A DNA stretch of 50,666 nucleotides, taken from positions 1 through 50,666 of the forward strand of contig CAJYQL010000015.1 in assembly GCA_913776965.1 (NCBI GenBank), read 5' to 3'. The translations under genes and the position numbers were made by a program. This DNA comes from an uncultured Xylophilus sp. Lineage in GTDB: Bacteria; Pseudomonadota; Gammaproteobacteria; Burkholderiales; Burkholderiaceae_C. Shown here one piece after another: positions 37,461 to 47,107 of the stretch (within the stretch, counting starts at the first letter, position 1; each line of letters starts with the position of its first letter). The notes under the pieces were generated by a model that saw only the letters and a program-made list of their open reading frames with translations, ran no database searches and had not been told where the DNA came from.

Positions 37461-38899
37461 GGCAGCAGCCGCGCCTGCGGCTCGGCGTCGGGTTCGGCCG
37501 GCGCGAGCGCATCGGGCAGCGCGCCTTCCAGCGCCTGCGGCGACAGCGACTTGGTCGGCTTCACGCCCAGGTCGCGCAGCCGTTCGGCCTGGGCGATGGC
37601 ATTACCGCGCCCCGCCTTCAGGCGCTTGAACGCGTCGCCGTACGACTTTTGCGCGCTGTCGAGCGAACGGCCGATGCCTTCCAGGTCGGCGACGAAGGCC
37701 GCCAGCTTGTCGTAGAGATCGGCGCCGCGGCGGGCGATCTCCTGTGCATTGCGATTCTGCTGCTCCTGCCGCCAGAGGTGCGCCACCGTCCGCACCACGA
37801 ACAGCAGCGTGGACGGGCTGACCAGCAGCACGTTGCGCCGCCAGGCGTCCATGAACAGCTGGTCGTCGGCCGCGACGGCCAGCATGAAGGCGGGCTCGAC
37901 CGGCACGAACATCAGCACGAAGTCGAGCGTCTTCAGCTGGTAGAGCTGCTGGTAGTTGCGCGCCGACAGCTGCGCGATGTGCGTCTGGATCGACAGCACA
38001 TGCCGCCGCTGCGCCGCGGCGCGCTGCACGTCGTCGGTCGCCCGGACGCATTCCTCGTACGCCACCAGCGAGACCTTCGCATCGACCACCAGGGTGCGAT
38101 CCTCCGGCAGGTGCACCACCACGTCGGGCTGCGCCCGGCTGCCGTCCTCGCGGGTGAAGCTCTGCTGCGTGTGGTATTCCACGCCGCGGCGCAGGCCGGC
38201 GGACTCCAGCACCCGCTCCAGGATCAGCTCGCCCCAGTTGCCCTGGGTCTTCGACGAGCCCTTGAGGGCCTGCGTCAGGTGCCGCGCCTCGTCGCTCAGC
38301 ACTTGGTTGAGCTGCATCAGCTGCACCACCTGCTGCGCGAGCGCCGAGCGCTCCTTGCCTTCGGTGTCGTAGTACTGCTCGACCCGGCCCTGGAACTCCT
38401 GCAGGCGGCTGCGCAGCGGATCGAGCAGCTGGCCGAGCTGCGCCTGGTTCTGCTCGGTGAAGCGGCGGCTCTTGTCCTCCAGGATGTCGTGGGCGAGGCT
38501 GCGGAACTGGTGCGCCATGCCTTCGCGCGCTTCCTGCAGCAGGGCGATCTTGTCCTCGGCCTGCGCACGCTCGGCGTCGAGTTGCGTGCCCAGCGTCGCG
38601 ATGCGGGCGCGGGCGTCGTCCAGTTCGTCGCGCAGCCGGTCGGCCTGCGCACGCTGCTGCTGGCCCTCCTCCTGCAGCCGGGTGCGTTCCACCGCCAGGC
38701 CGCGCAGCCGCTCCTGCAGCGTCGCCTGTTCGGCCTGGGCCGCCGCGCGCGCCTGCCCCACGGCCGCATCGACCAGCGCATCGGTGCCGGCACCGGCGCT
38801 GCGGCGCGCCAGCCACCAGCCGACCGCGAGGCCGGCCAGCGCCGCCAGCAGCACCACTACGCCGACGATCCCGGCGCCGGCTGCCGCCCCCTCGTTCAA
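37457..38899 (-). CDS. rmuC: DNA recombination protein RmuC
   Basis: Protein of 480 aa of the RmuC family, thought to limit DNA inversions at short repeats. A membrane anchor (about 9-27) is followed by an Ala/Gln/Arg coiled coil to about residue 200. The RmuC nuclease-like domain (about 205-420) has GNWGELILERVLESAGLRRGVEY, LPEDRTLVVDAKVSLVAYE and FVLMFVPVEPAFM. The start is TTG 38899, overlapping the stop of the upstream dehydrogenase (TTGA), with GAAGG ahead of it. That GAAGG lies in the tail of the repeat copy. Confidence 0.93.
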   Translation of the reverse strand: MNEGAAAGAGIVGVVVLLAALAGLAVGWWLARRSAGAGTDALVDAAVGQARAAAQAEQATLQERLRGLAVERTRLQEEGQQQRAQADRLRDELDDARARIATLGTQLDAERAQAEDKIALLQEAREGMAHQFRSLAHDILEDKSRRFTEQNQAQLGQLLDPLRSRLQEFQGRVEQYYDTEGKERSALAQQVVQLMQLNQVLSDEARHLTQALKGSSKTQGNWGELILERVLESAGLRRGVEYHTQQSFTREDGSRAQPDVVVHLPEDRTLVVDAKVSLVAYEECVRATDDVQRAAAQRRHVLSIQTHIAQLSARNYQQLYQLKTLDFVLMFVPVEPAFMLAVAADDQLFMDAWRRNVLLVSPSTLLFVVRTVAHLWRQEQQNRNAQEIARRGADLYDKLAAFVADLEGIGRSLDSAQKSYGDAFKRLKAGRGNAIAQAERLRDLGVKPTKSLSPQALEGALPDALAPAEPDAEPQARLLP

Positions 38900-39915
38900 G
38901 CCGCGCCCTTCGCTACTGATTTAGTAGCACCATCCGCAGGTGGGATGGGCGTCACAGGCCCTTTTCCTTCCAAAAACGCGATCAGATTGTCTGCCGCCAG
39001 CGTCGCCATCGCGCGCCGGGTGGCGATGGTGGCGCTCGCGATGTGCGGGGTGAGCACCACGTTGTCGCAGGCCAGCAGGTCCGGATGGACGCGCGGCTCG
39101 CCCTCGAAGACATCTAGGCCGGCGGCGGCGATGCGGCGTTCGCGCAAGGCGGCGGCCAGCGCCGCGTCGTCCACGATGCCGCCGCGCGCGATGTTGACGA
39201 GCGTGGCGGTCGGCTTCATCAGCGCCAGCTCGGCCGCGCCGATGGTGTGGTGCGACTCGGCGCTGTACGGCACCACCAGCACCACGTGGTCGGCGGTGCG
39301 CAGCAGTTCCTCCTTGCCGACGTAGCGCGCCCGGCATTCGGCCTCCAGCGTCGGCGCCAGCCGCGAGCGGTTGTGGTAGATCACGTCCATGCCGAAGCCG
39401 TGGGCGCCGCGGCGGGCGATGCCCTGCCCGATCCGGCCCATGCCGATGATGCCGAGCGTGCTGCCCGAGACCTCGGTGCCGGCGAACATGTCGTAGCGCC
39501 AACGCTTCCATTCCCCGCGGCGCAGATAGTGTTCGCTCTCCGTGATGCGGCGGGCGGTCGCCATCAACAGCGCGAAGCCGAAGTCGGCCGTCGTGTCGGT
39601 CAGCACGTCGGGCGTGTTGGTCGCGACCACGCCGGCCGCCGCCATCGCATCCACGTCGAAGTTGTTGTAGCCGACCGCCATGTTGGCGCAGATGCGCAGG
39701 TCCGGGCAGGCCGCCAGCAGCGCGGCGTCGATGCGCTCGCTGCCAGTGGTCAGCGCGCCGGCCTTGCCCTGCAGCCGCGCCTGCAGTTCGGCGGGGCTCC
39801 ACGGATCGTCCGCCTCGTTGGCCTCGACCTCGAAGTGGTCGGCCAAGCGTGCCAGGGTTTCGGGGAAAACGGCCCGGGTGACCAGGACGGCGGGCTTGCG
39901 CGAAGGTGCGTTCAT
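38896..39915 (-). CDS. 2-hydroxyacid dehydrogenase (glyoxylate/hydroxypyruvate reductase type)
   Basis: NAD(P)-dependent oxidoreductase of 339 aa reducing 2-oxo acids such as glyoxylate or hydroxypyruvate. The nucleotide motif is GIIGMGRIGQG (155-165), and the catalytic set is R244, E273 and H291. It resembles GhrB. The family normally ends soon after NLIAFLEGKGPVTP. Here the last about 20 residues, through PADGATKSVAKGAA, are encoded by a copy of the dispersed repeat. ATG 39915 overlaps the upstream transporter stop, and its own stop overlaps rmuC. It is central in the pncB unit. Confidence 0.93.
   Translation of the reverse strand: MNAPSRKPAVLVTRAVFPETLARLADHFEVEANEADDPWSPAELQARLQGKAGALTTGSERIDAALLAACPDLRICANMAVGYNNFDVDAMAAAGVVATNTPDVLTDTTADFGFALLMATARRITESEHYLRRGEWKRWRYDMFAGTEVSGSTLGIIGMGRIGQGIARRGAHGFGMDVIYHNRSRLAPTLEAECRARYVGKEELLRTADHVVLVVPYSAESHHTIGAAELALMKPTATLVNIARGGIVDDAALAAALRERRIAAAGLDVFEGEPRVHPDLLACDNVVLTPHIASATIATRRAMATLAADNLIAFLEGKGPVTPIPPADGATKSVAKGAA
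38909..38964 (-). repeat. Dispersed structured repeat, copy forming the 3' end of the dehydrogenase gene
   Basis: In the sense of the gene it carries GGGC-GTGA-CGCCC-like arms, the core ATCCCACCTGCGG, and the best second hairpin of the set, GCTACT-AAATC-AGTAGC (6-bp perfect arms). One base is inserted in the first loop relative to the 19413 copy. It supplies the C-terminal codons and lies directly before the rmuC start. Confidence 0.75.
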
Positions 39916-41324
39916 GGGCGGAAGAAGACGAAGGTGACGAGCAGAAAGAGCGGCAGCAGCACGCCGCAGGACCAGGCCATGTAGCCGAAGAAGCCGGGCA
40001 TCGGGATGCCGCGGTCGACCGCGATCGCCCGGACCATCAGGTTCGGGGCGTTGCCGATATAGGTGAGCGCGCCCATGAACACTGCGCCGGCGGAGATCGC
40101 GGCGAGCGTCGGTGCGAGCGTGGTGGTCAGCGCCGGCACGTCGCCGCCGGCGGTGTGGAAGAAGACGAGGTAGGTCGGCGCGTTGTCCAGGAAGCCGCTC
40201 AGCAGGCCGGTCGCCCAGAAGTACAGCGCCGGATCGGGCTGGCCGTCGGGCCGGGTCACGGCGGCGACGTCCGCGCCGAACGGCCCGCCCGCGCCGGCCT
40301 GCAGCATCGCGATCACCGGCGCGATGGTGACGAAGATGCCGGCGAAGAGCTTGGCGACCTCGGCCATCGGCGCCCAGGCGAAACGGTTGGCCTCGTGCAC
40401 CGTGCGCGGCGTGATCGCGAGCGAGACCAGCGTGACCGCGACCAATCCGGCGTCGCGCAGCAGCGATGCGGCCGACACCGGGACGCCCGCGACCGTGAAG
40501 GCCGGCGCGCGGGTCCACAGCCCGCTCATCAGCACCAGCGCGACGACGGCGCCGAGCAGCGCGAAGTTGCGCGCGCCGTCGATGCCGATGCGCTGCGTGT
40601 CCGGCGTCGGGTCGCGCAGCAGCGTGCCTTCGCGGCGGTAATAGGCGCGGTCCAGCAGATGGAAGATCGCCAGCAGCGACCCCACCAGCAGCAGCGTGTG
40701 CGGCCACAGATGCACCAGCGGCCAGAAGAACCCGACGCCCTGCAGGAATCCGAGGAACAGCGGCGGGTCGCCGAGCGGCGTCAGCGCGCCGCCGGCGTTG
40801 CAGACGATGAAGATGAAGAACACAACGACGTGCACCTGGTGGCGCCGGTTGTCGTTGGCGCGGATCAGCGGCCGCAGCAGCAGCATCGCCGCGCCGGTGG
40901 TGCCCATCACGCTGGCCAGCACCGCGCCGGCCGCGAGCAGGCCAGTGTTCAGCCCGGCGCTGCCGTGCAGGTTGCCGCGCAGGTAGATGCCGCCCGACAC
41001 GGTGAACAGCGCAGTCAGCAGCACGATGAACGGCAGGTACTCGGCCAGCAGCGCATGCAGCACGACGCCCGCCGCTGCGCCCGCGCCTGCCACGGCAGCG
41101 AAGGGCAGGAGAAACGCCAGCGCCCAGGCCGCCGCGATCTTGCCGAAGTGGCGGTGCCAGAAGCCCGGCGCCGCCAGCGGCACCAGCGCGATCGACAACA
41201 GCAGGCCCGCGAACGGCAGGGCCCAGGTGCGCGACAGCGCGGCACCGTCGATCTCCGCCGCACCAGCCAGCAGGGGCAGCAGCCCGGTCGCCGCGCCGCA
41301 GGCGATCGTGCGCGCAATCTTCAT
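39912..41324 (-). CDS. NhaD/ArsB-type ion transporter (putative sodium:proton antiporter)
   Basis: Inner-membrane transporter of 470 aa with about 12 hydrophobic segments, in the ion transporter superfamily. Typical stretches are [42 protein letters not shown] and [15 protein letters not shown]. The first part [22 protein letters not shown] looks like a signal segment. Substrate could be Na+/H+ or a dicarboxylate/citrate-like anion, and the sequence does not decide. ATG 41324 overlaps the pncB stop by 4 nt, and its stop overlaps the dehydrogenase start. Confidence 0.87.
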   Translation of the reverse strand: MKIARTIACGAATGLLPLLAGAAEIDGAALSRTWALPFAGLLLSIALVPLAAPGFWHRHFGKIAAAWALAFLLPFAAVAGAGAAAGVVLHALLAEYLPFIVLLTALFTVSGGIYLRGNLHGSAGLNTGLLAAGAVLASVMGTTGAAMLLLRPLIRANDNRRHQVHVVVFFIFIVCNAGGALTPLGDPPLFLGFLQGVGFFWPLVHLWPHTLLLVGSLLAIFHLLDRAYYRREGTLLRDPTPDTQRIGIDGARNFALLGAVVALVLMSGLWTRAPAFTVAGVPVSAASLLRDAGLVAVTLVSLAITPRTVHEANRFAWAPMAEVAKLFAGIFVTIAPVIAMLQAGAGGPFGADVAAVTRPDGQPDPALYFWATGLLSGFLDNAPTYLVFFHTAGGDVPALTTTLAPTLAAISAGAVFMGALTYIGNAPNLMVRAIAVDRGIPMPGFFGYMAWSCGVLLPLFLLVTFVFFRP

Positions 41325-42517
41325 GCCGCCGGCGGGATGTCGAACACCTGCCGCAGGTAAGCGAGGTATTTCTCGTCGTCGCACATGCCCTTGCCCGGCG
41401 TATCGGACAGCTTCGCCACCGGCTGCCCGTTGCAGCGGACCATCTTGATGACGATCTGCAGCGGCACATGCTCGGGCGGGTCGCCCAGGTCGTTGGTCAG
41501 GTTGGTGCCGACGCCGAAGGCCAGCTGGCAGCGGCCGTGGAACTGCCGGTAGAGCGCGATGGTGCGCGGCACGGTCAGCCCGTCGCTGAAGATCAGCGTC
41601 TTGGTGCGCGGGTCGCAGCGGTTCTGGGCGTAGTGCGCCAGCATTCGTTCGCCCCAGCTGAACGGGTCGCCGCTGTCGTGCCGCGCGCCGTCGAACAGCT
41701 TGCAGAAATACATGTCGAAGTCGCGCAGGAAGGCGCTCATGCCGTAGACGTCCGACAGCGCGATGCCCAGGTCGCCGCGGTATTCCTTGGCCCAGGTCTC
41801 GAAGCCGAACACCTGGCTGTCGCGCAGCCGCGGGCCGAGCGCCTGGCAGGCCTGCAGGTACTCGTGGGCCATGGTGCCCAGCGGTGTCAGGCCGTGCTTC
41901 ATCGCGTAGAGCACGTTGCTGGTGCCGGCGAACTGCCCGTCGGCGCCGGTCCCGAGCCGGCTCGCCAGCACCCGCAGCACCTCCTCGTGCCACGACCGGC
42001 TGAAGCGCCGGCGGGTGCCGTAGTCGGCGATCTTCAGCGCCTGGAGGCCGTCGCCCTGCAGCGCGTCGATCTTCCGGTCCAGCCGCGCACGGCCGGCGGC
42101 GAAGTCGGGAGTCGGGCGGGTGTTGCGGAAATAGACCTCGTTGACGATCGCCAGCACCGGGATCTCGAACAGGATGGTGTGCAGCCACGGCCCCTCGATC
42201 GCGATGTCGATGTCGCCGGAGTCCAGCGCGGTGACGGTGATGTTGCGCTCGTTGAGCTGGAACAGGCCGAGGAAATCGACGAAATCGCTTTTGATGAAGC
42301 GCATCGACCGCAGGTAGGCCAGCTCGTCCTCCTGGAAGCGCAGGCGGCACAGCGCGCGGATCTCGTCGCGGATCTCGTTGGCGAACGGTGCCAGCGCCAC
42401 GCCCGGGTTGCGGCACTTGAAGCGGTACTCCGCATGCGCGCCCGGAAACTGGTGCAGCACCACCTGCATCATCGTGAACTTGTACAGGTCGGTGTCGAGG
42501 AGGCTGGAGATGATCAT
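41321..42517 (-). CDS. pncB: Nicotinate phosphoribosyltransferase
   Basis: First enzyme of NAD salvage: nicotinate plus PRPP to nicotinate mononucleotide. Length is 398 aa, as usual. The start [18 protein letters not shown] is the family signature. The autophosphorylated His is H218 in [12 protein letters not shown], and [10 protein letters not shown] (165-174) and [10 protein letters not shown] are the substrate-binding stretches. A CACAAT box (42561-42566, minus strand) is about 44 nt before ATG 42517. It heads the five-gene chain of 4-nt overlaps and diverges from the gamma-glutamyltransferase gene. Confidence 0.97.
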   Translation of the reverse strand: MIISSLLDTDLYKFTMMQVVLHQFPGAHAEYRFKCRNPGVALAPFANEIRDEIRALCRLRFQEDELAYLRSMRFIKSDFVDFLGLFQLNERNITVTALDSGDIDIAIEGPWLHTILFEIPVLAIVNEVYFRNTRPTPDFAAGRARLDRKIDALQGDGLQALKIADYGTRRRFSRSWHEEVLRVLASRLGTGADGQFAGTSNVLYAMKHGLTPLGTMAHEYLQACQALGPRLRDSQVFGFETWAKEYRGDLGIALSDVYGMSAFLRDFDMYFCKLFDGARHDSGDPFSWGERMLAHYAQNRCDPRTKTLIFSDGLTVPRTIALYRQFHGRCQLAFGVGTNLTNDLGDPPEHVPLQIVIKMVRCNGQPVAKLSDTPGKGMCDDEKYLAYLRQVFDIPPAA

Positions 42518-42737
42518 GGCGGGGCGCGCGGCCGAAGCCGGCGGTGCGGGCGAGCCGTCCATTGTGCCTCGCCGGGGTGCGCGGCTCCGGGCGGCCGCCG
42601 ATCCGGGGTTGCGCTGTCCCCCTCCGGACGCGCCGCGGGCCGGTCCGGCGTTCGCCCGCTGTCGGCGACGGTTCCGGCGGCGTATGCTGCGCCGGTGCCG
42701 ACCGGGCACGTCCCCCTCATTCGCCGGAGATCCTTCC
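42518..42737. promoter_or_regulatory. Divergent promoter region pncB / gamma-glutamyltransferase
   Basis: This is the longest gene-free stretch in the window (220 bp). TATGCT at 42683-42688 is a likely -10 for the plus-strand gene, and CACAAT on the minus strand (42561-42566) for pncB. I see no clear -35 boxes or operator palindromes, and no small ORF with a ribosome binding site. Confidence 0.4.
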
Positions 42738-44759
42738 ATGTCGCCCTCCTCCTCGCCCCCCCTGCCAACCGCAGCACCTGGCCGCGTCTCGATGCTGCCG
42801 CCGAAGGCGCTGCCTTTGTTCGCCGCCCTGCTGCTCGCCGGTTGCGGCGGCGGGGGCGGTGATACCGTCGCGGCCGACACGACCGCCGGCGCCTGCGCGC
42901 TGTCGACCACCAGCGGCGGCAGCGTGGTGGTCGGTTCGGGCCTGGCCGGCGACCCGGCGGCGCCGGAGCCGGCCTCGGGCTACATGACCGGCAAGCGCGC
43001 CACCTATGCGCGCAGCTACATGGTGACCACGGCCAACCCGTTCGCCTCGAAAGCCGGCTGCGAGGTGCTGCGCAGCGGCGGCAATGCAGCCGATGCCGCG
43101 GTCGCGGTGCAGGCGGTCCTCGGATTGGTGGAACCGCAATCGTCCGGCCTCGGCGGCGGTGCCTTCATGCTGTATTACGACGCGGCCCGTCAACGGGTGC
43201 AGGCCTACGACGGCCGCGAAACGGCGCCCGCCGCCGCGACCGAGAACTACCTGCGCTGGGTCAGCGACACCGACCGCACCGCGCCGCTGCCGACCGGCGC
43301 ACGGGCCAGCGGCCGTTCCATCGGCACGCCCGGCGCAGTGCGCATGCTCGACCTCGTCCACCAGGACCACGGCCGGCTGCCCTGGCGCGATCTGTTCAAC
43401 CCGGCGATCACGCTCGCCAACGACGGCTTCCGCATCAGCGGCCGGCTGGCCGCCGCGATTGCCGGCAGCGCCAACGACCTCGCCCACGACAGCGAGGCAC
43501 GGGCCTACTTCCTCAACGCCGACGGCTCGCCCAAGGCACTCGGCACGGTGCTGCGCAACCCGGCCTATGCCGGCACCCTCACCACGATCAGCACCCAGGG
43601 TGCCAATGCGTTCTACACCGGCCCGGTCGCGCAGGGCATCGTCGACAAGATCCGCGTGACCAGCGGCGGCACGCCCGCGGTCGCGATCACGCCCGGCCTG
43701 ACCACGCTGGCCGACCTGGCCGGCTACCAGGCGAAGCGCCGCGACCCGGTCTGCACAACCTACCGGTCGTACTGGGTGTGCGGCATGTCGCCGCCGTCGT
43801 CCGGCGGCATCGCGGTCGCGCAGTCGCTCGGCATCCTGGAGAACTTCGACATGGCAGCCTACAAGCCGACGGGCATCGACCTGGAAGGCGGCAAGCCGAC
43901 GGTGCTCGGTGTGCACCTGGTGAGCGAAGCCAACCGCCTCGCCTACGCGGACCGCGACAAGTACGTGGCCGACACCGACTTCATGCCGCTGCCCGGCGGC
44001 AGCACCGCGGCGATGCTCGACAAGAACTATCTGAAGGCCCGGGCCTCGCTGATCAGCACCAGCCGCAGCATGGGCACCGCGCAGCCGGGCGTGTTCGGTA
44101 CCGCGCCACTCGGCCGCACCTCGGTCAACGAGAACGGCACCACCCACTTCACCATCGTGGACCGCCAGGGCAATGCGCTGTCGATGACCACCACGGTCGA
44201 AGCCAGCATGGGCTCGTTCCACATGACCCAAGGCTTCCTGCTGAACAACCAGCTGACCGACTTCTCCGCCACGCCGACCGACAGCGCCGGTCTGCCGGTG
44301 GCCAACAAGGTGGAGCCGGGCAAGCGGCCGCGCAGCTCGATGGCACCGACGCTGGTGTTCGCGAAGAGCGCTGACGGCGGCATCGGCAACTTCGTGCTGG
44401 GCACCGGATCGCCGGGCGGCGCCACCATCATCCAGTACGTCACCAAGACGCTGGTCGGGGCGCTGGACTGGGGGCTGAATGCGCAGCAGGCGACGTCGCT
44501 GGTCGACTTCGGCGCGGCCAACAGCCCGACCACCAACGTCGGCGGCGAGCATCCGCGGATCGACACTTCCAACGGCGGCAACAACGACCCGCTGATCACC
44601 GGCCTGCGCGCGCTCGGCCACACGGTCTCGACCGCGGCCCAGTCGAGCGGCATCGCGACGATCATTCGCATCCCGTCGAGCGCCGGTACCGCTATCTACG
44701 AAGGCGGCGCCGACCCGCGGCGCGAGGGCATCGTGCTGGGCGATACCTTCACGCCCTGA
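42738..44759 (+). CDS. Gamma-glutamyltransferase, lipoprotein form
   Basis: Secreted, self-processing N-terminal nucleophile hydrolase of 673 aa that cleaves gamma-glutamyl bonds of glutathione and related compounds. A lipobox LLLAGC (C36) predicts a lipid anchor, unlike the soluble periplasmic E. coli enzyme. The large-subunit start is [30 protein letters not shown]. The autocleavage nucleophile should be T468 in [23 protein letters not shown] and TGSPGG complete the active site. GGAGATCC precedes ATG 42738. The 50 residues after the lipobox are Gly/Ala/Ser-rich and look like a spacer. Confidence 0.94.
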   Translation: MSPSSSPPLPTAAPGRVSMLPPKALPLFAALLLAGCGGGGGDTVAADTTAGACALSTTSGGSVVVGSGLAGDPAAPEPASGYMTGKRATYARSYMVTTANPFASKAGCEVLRSGGNAADAAVAVQAVLGLVEPQSSGLGGGAFMLYYDAARQRVQAYDGRETAPAAATENYLRWVSDTDRTAPLPTGARASGRSIGTPGAVRMLDLVHQDHGRLPWRDLFNPAITLANDGFRISGRLAAAIAGSANDLAHDSEARAYFLNADGSPKALGTVLRNPAYAGTLTTISTQGANAFYTGPVAQGIVDKIRVTSGGTPAVAITPGLTTLADLAGYQAKRRDPVCTTYRSYWVCGMSPPSSGGIAVAQSLGILENFDMAAYKPTGIDLEGGKPTVLGVHLVSEANRLAYADRDKYVADTDFMPLPGGSTAAMLDKNYLKARASLISTSRSMGTAQPGVFGTAPLGRTSVNENGTTHFTIVDRQGNALSMTTTVEASMGSFHMTQGFLLNNQLTDFSATPTDSAGLPVANKVEPGKRPRSSMAPTLVFAKSADGGIGNFVLGTGSPGGATIIQYVTKTLVGALDWGLNAQQATSLVDFGAANSPTTNVGGEHPRIDTSNGGNNDPLITGLRALGHTVSTAAQSSGIATIIRIPSSAGTAIYEGGADPRREGIVLGDTFTP

Positions 44760-44813
44760 CAGCACACGGCGAGACGGCGGGACCGGAAGCGCCGGCCGCC
44801 CTCTGCCGACGGG

Positions 44814-45263
44814 TCAGGCCTGCAGCGCTTCGAGAACGGTTCGAAGTGCGGGGGGCAGCGCCACCGGCCGGCGGGTGAGCCGGTCCACGTAGACGTGGAC
44901 GAAGTGCCCGCAGGCCGCGGTCTGCACCTCGCCTTCCGCGAACAGGCCGATCTCGTAGCGCACGCTGGAACTGCCGATCCGGCCGACCCGCAGGCCGGCC
45001 TCGATGTTCTGCGGGAATGCGAGCGGTGCAAAGTAGTGGCACTGGGTCTCCACCACCAGGCCGATCGTCGTGCCGTGGTGGATGTCCAGCGCGCCTTCGG
45101 CGATCAGGTGGGCATTCACCGCGGTGTCGAACCAGCTGTAGTACACGACGTTGTTGACGTGGCCGTAGATGTCGTTGTCCGCCCACCGGGTACCAATGGT
45201 GCGGAAGGCGCGGTAGGCGCTGCGGGGTTCGGCGGAAGGCCGGCCGGAAGGGGTGGCGTGCAT
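44814..45263 (-). CDS. Acyl-CoA thioesterase, 4-hydroxybenzoyl-CoA thioesterase type hotdog
   Basis: Cytosolic hotdog-fold protein of 149 aa. The motif RWADNDIYGHVNNVVYYSWFD (residues about 26-46) carries the catalytic Asp of the 4HBT/YbgC class. The rest of the core is VVETQCHYFAPLAFPQNIEAGLRV and SVRYEIGLF. It hydrolyses an acyl-CoA of unknown chain type. It is divergent from the phasin gene, and the regulatory region between them is shared. Nearby PHA and SDR genes suggest acyl-CoA balance (inference). Confidence 0.9.
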   Translation of the reverse strand: MHATPSGRPSAEPRSAYRAFRTIGTRWADNDIYGHVNNVVYYSWFDTAVNAHLIAEGALDIHHGTTIGLVVETQCHYFAPLAFPQNIEAGLRVGRIGSSSVRYEIGLFAEGEVQTAACGHFVHVYVDRLTRRPVALPPALRTVLEALQA

Positions 45264-45324
45264 GAGCGTCGATTCTGCCCACTCTCCTTTGTCACACCTG
45301 ATACGCCCGGTTATGCGTCATTTT

Positions 45325-45397
45325 TGCTGCACCGCAACAAAAAGCTTGCTCTTGGTGTACGACTGACGAATAATGACGTTCATGCTGCACTGCAACA
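45325..45397 (+). promoter_or_regulatory. Phasin promoter flanked by two TGCTGCAC-YGCAACA operators
   Basis: TGCTGCACCGCAACA (45325-45339) and TGCTGCACTGCAACA (45383-45397) differ at one base and are near-palindromic (TGYTGCA-C-TGCARCA). Between them lies TTGCTC (45346-45351), 17 nt, AATAAT (45369-45374). One operator is upstream of -35 and the other covers the expected transcript start. In PHA producers the repressor PhaR binds TGC-rich sites at phaP in such positions; assigning PhaR here is an inference. Confidence 0.75.
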
Positions 45398-45462
45398 TGA
45401 GTGGTTGGATGCAGCGAGCCGGCCCGTCTGGGCCCCGTTCATCTCAACAAAAGGAGTTAGAC

Positions 45463-46038
45463 ATGTCCGTTACCGCTGAACAAATCCTCGCCGCACACAA
45501 GGCCAACATGGAAACCCTCTTCGGCCTGACGTCGAAGGCTTTCGAAGGCATGGAAAAGCTGGTCGAGCTGAACCTCACCGCTTCCCGCGCTGCACTGTCG
45601 GATGCCGCCGAGCACACCCAGGCCGTGCTGAGCGTCAAGGACGCACAGGAACTCGTCGCGCTGCACGCCGGCATGCTGCAGCCGCTGGCCGAGAAGACCG
45701 CCGCCTACAGCCGTCACCTGTACGACATCGCTTCGGGCACCGGCGCCGAATTCGGCAAGGCGATGGAAGGCAAGACCGTCGAAGCCCAGAAGGCTTTCGC
45801 CGGCATGGTGGACAATGCCGCCCGCAACGCACCGGCCGGTTCCGAAACCGCCGTCGCCGTGATGAAGAGCGCTGTCGCTGCCGCCAACAACGCATTCGAA
45901 TCGGTGCAGAAGGCTGTCAAGCAGGCGTCCGAAGTCGCCGAAGCCAACTACAACGCCGTGTCCGCCAGCGCCGTGAACGCCGCTCGCAACACCAGCAACG
46001 CCGCAGCCTCCACCGCTGCTGCCGCCCGCAAGCGCTGA
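45463..46038 (+). CDS. phaP: Phasin (PHA granule-associated protein)
   Basis: Granule surface protein of 191 aa, all-helical and Ala-rich, covering polyhydroxyalkanoate granules. The phasin_2 pattern is seen in [38 protein letters not shown] and in [19 protein letters not shown]. The tail is Ala/Ser/Asn-rich. A strong site AAGGAG precedes ATG 45463, fitting a very abundant protein. Codon use is more uniform (GCC, AAG, GTC) than in the neighbours. It is terminated at 46088. Synthase and thiolase genes are not in the window. Confidence 0.96.
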   Translation: MSVTAEQILAAHKANMETLFGLTSKAFEGMEKLVELNLTASRAALSDAAEHTQAVLSVKDAQELVALHAGMLQPLAEKTAAYSRHLYDIASGTGAEFGKAMEGKTVEAQKAFAGMVDNAARNAPAGSETAVAVMKSAVAAANNAFESVQKAVKQASEVAEANYNAVSASAVNAARNTSNAAASTAAAARKR

Positions 46039-46087
46039 TCGCCCGCCGCACCGCTCGTGCGGTGCGCGGTCCGACCGCTGAGATAAA

Positions 46088-46116
46088 CACAAGCCCGGCA
46101 CTGCCGGGCTTTTGTG
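46088..46116 (+). terminator. Rho-independent terminator after the phasin gene
   Basis: AAGCCCGGC / GCCGGGCTT with a 3-nt loop, then TTGTG. The outer CACAA / TTGTG can extend the stem. It lies 50 nt after the phasin stop and before the convergent patatin gene ends at 46136. Confidence 0.9.
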
Positions 46117-46135
46117 CGTCTGGCCCCGCCTGCGC

Positions 46136-47029
46136 TCAGCGCGTCTTGGCCTCGATCGCCGCGCGCAGTGCCGGCAGCGCCGCTTTCATCGCGGCGCGCC
46201 CAGCCTCGATCGATTTCAGCCGTGCACCGAAGTCGGCGCTACCCACGCCCGCGAGGGCCGGACGCACCACCACATCGGCCTCGCGCAGCTCGAAGTGGTT
46301 GATGCTGCGCGCCATGATCGCGAAGGTCTGCAGCAGGATGCGCAGCGCATCGCCGACGGCATTGCCCTCGGGTGCGCTGGAGATATCGACCGCGATGACC
46401 ACGCCCGCGCCCATCTCCCGGGCGTAGCGCACCGGCACCGGCGACACCAGGCCTCCGTCCACATAGTCCCGTCCGCCGATCGTCACCGGCTGGAAGACCG
46501 AGGGCACGGCGCTGGATGCGCGCACGGCGGTTCCCGTACTGCCGCGCCGCAGCAGCATGCCCTGGCCGTTCGCCAGATCGGTCGCAACGACACCCAGCGG
46601 CATCGGCAGCTGCTCGATCGGCCGCTGGCCGACCTGCTCGTTCACATAGCGTGCCAGCGCCTCCCCGCGCAGCATGCCCCGGCCGAAAAACGGCACGGTC
46701 CAGTCGGTGAGCGCAGCCTCCTCCATCGCGACGGCGGCGCGCTGCAGCTGCGCACCGGTGCGGCCGCTGGCATAAAGCGCAGCGACCAGGCTCCCGGCCG
46801 ATGTGCCGGCGACGACGTCGGCGCGGATGCCAGCCTCCTCCAGCACCTGGATCACCCCGATGTGCGCGAACCCCCGGGCTGCGCCGCCGCCAAGGGCGAG
46901 GCCGATCTTCGGTGCTGTCCGGACCGCCTGAGTTGCAGTGACCGGTGCCGGCGCGGGCGGAGCAGACGAGCAGGCGACCAGTGCAGCAGCCGCGGCACAG
47001 GCGATGAATCGGAAAGGCGAGCAGGACAT
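46136..47029 (-). CDS. Patatin-like phospholipase, lipoprotein (RssA-like)
   Basis: Serine esterase of 297 aa with a Ser-Asp dyad. A lipobox (LVAC, C20) precedes a Pro/Ala spacer. The patatin core begins IGLALGGGAARGFAHIGV (oxyanion hole). The nucleophile is S77 in GTSAG, and the Asp is D191 in YVDGG. I use ATG 47029; a longer frame to 47110 lacks a signal start. The protein is probably on the periplasmic side of a membrane. It converges on the phasin gene and diverges from the SDR gene. The substrate is unknown. Confidence 0.93.
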   Translation of the reverse strand: MSCSPFRFIACAAAAALVACSSAPPAPAPVTATQAVRTAPKIGLALGGGAARGFAHIGVIQVLEEAGIRADVVAGTSAGSLVAALYASGRTGAQLQRAAVAMEEAALTDWTVPFFGRGMLRGEALARYVNEQVGQRPIEQLPMPLGVVATDLANGQGMLLRRGSTGTAVRASSAVPSVFQPVTIGGRDYVDGGLVSPVPVRYAREMGAGVVIAVDISSAPEGNAVGDALRILLQTFAIMARSINHFELREADVVVRPALAGVGSADFGARLKSIEAGRAAMKAALPALRAAIEAKTR

Positions 47030-47107
47030 GAAAGTGCGACGACAGGGGGGGGCGAAAGGCGCCGGATTATCGGGGTCGGACCCGATCGCCGACCGCCGGC
47101 ACGCCGC

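Noticed and set aside
47045-47053. Run of G upstream of the patatin gene as a phase-variable tract
   Set aside because: At 8 G in non-promoter position it is borderline in length, and there is no second allele or reading frame to switch.
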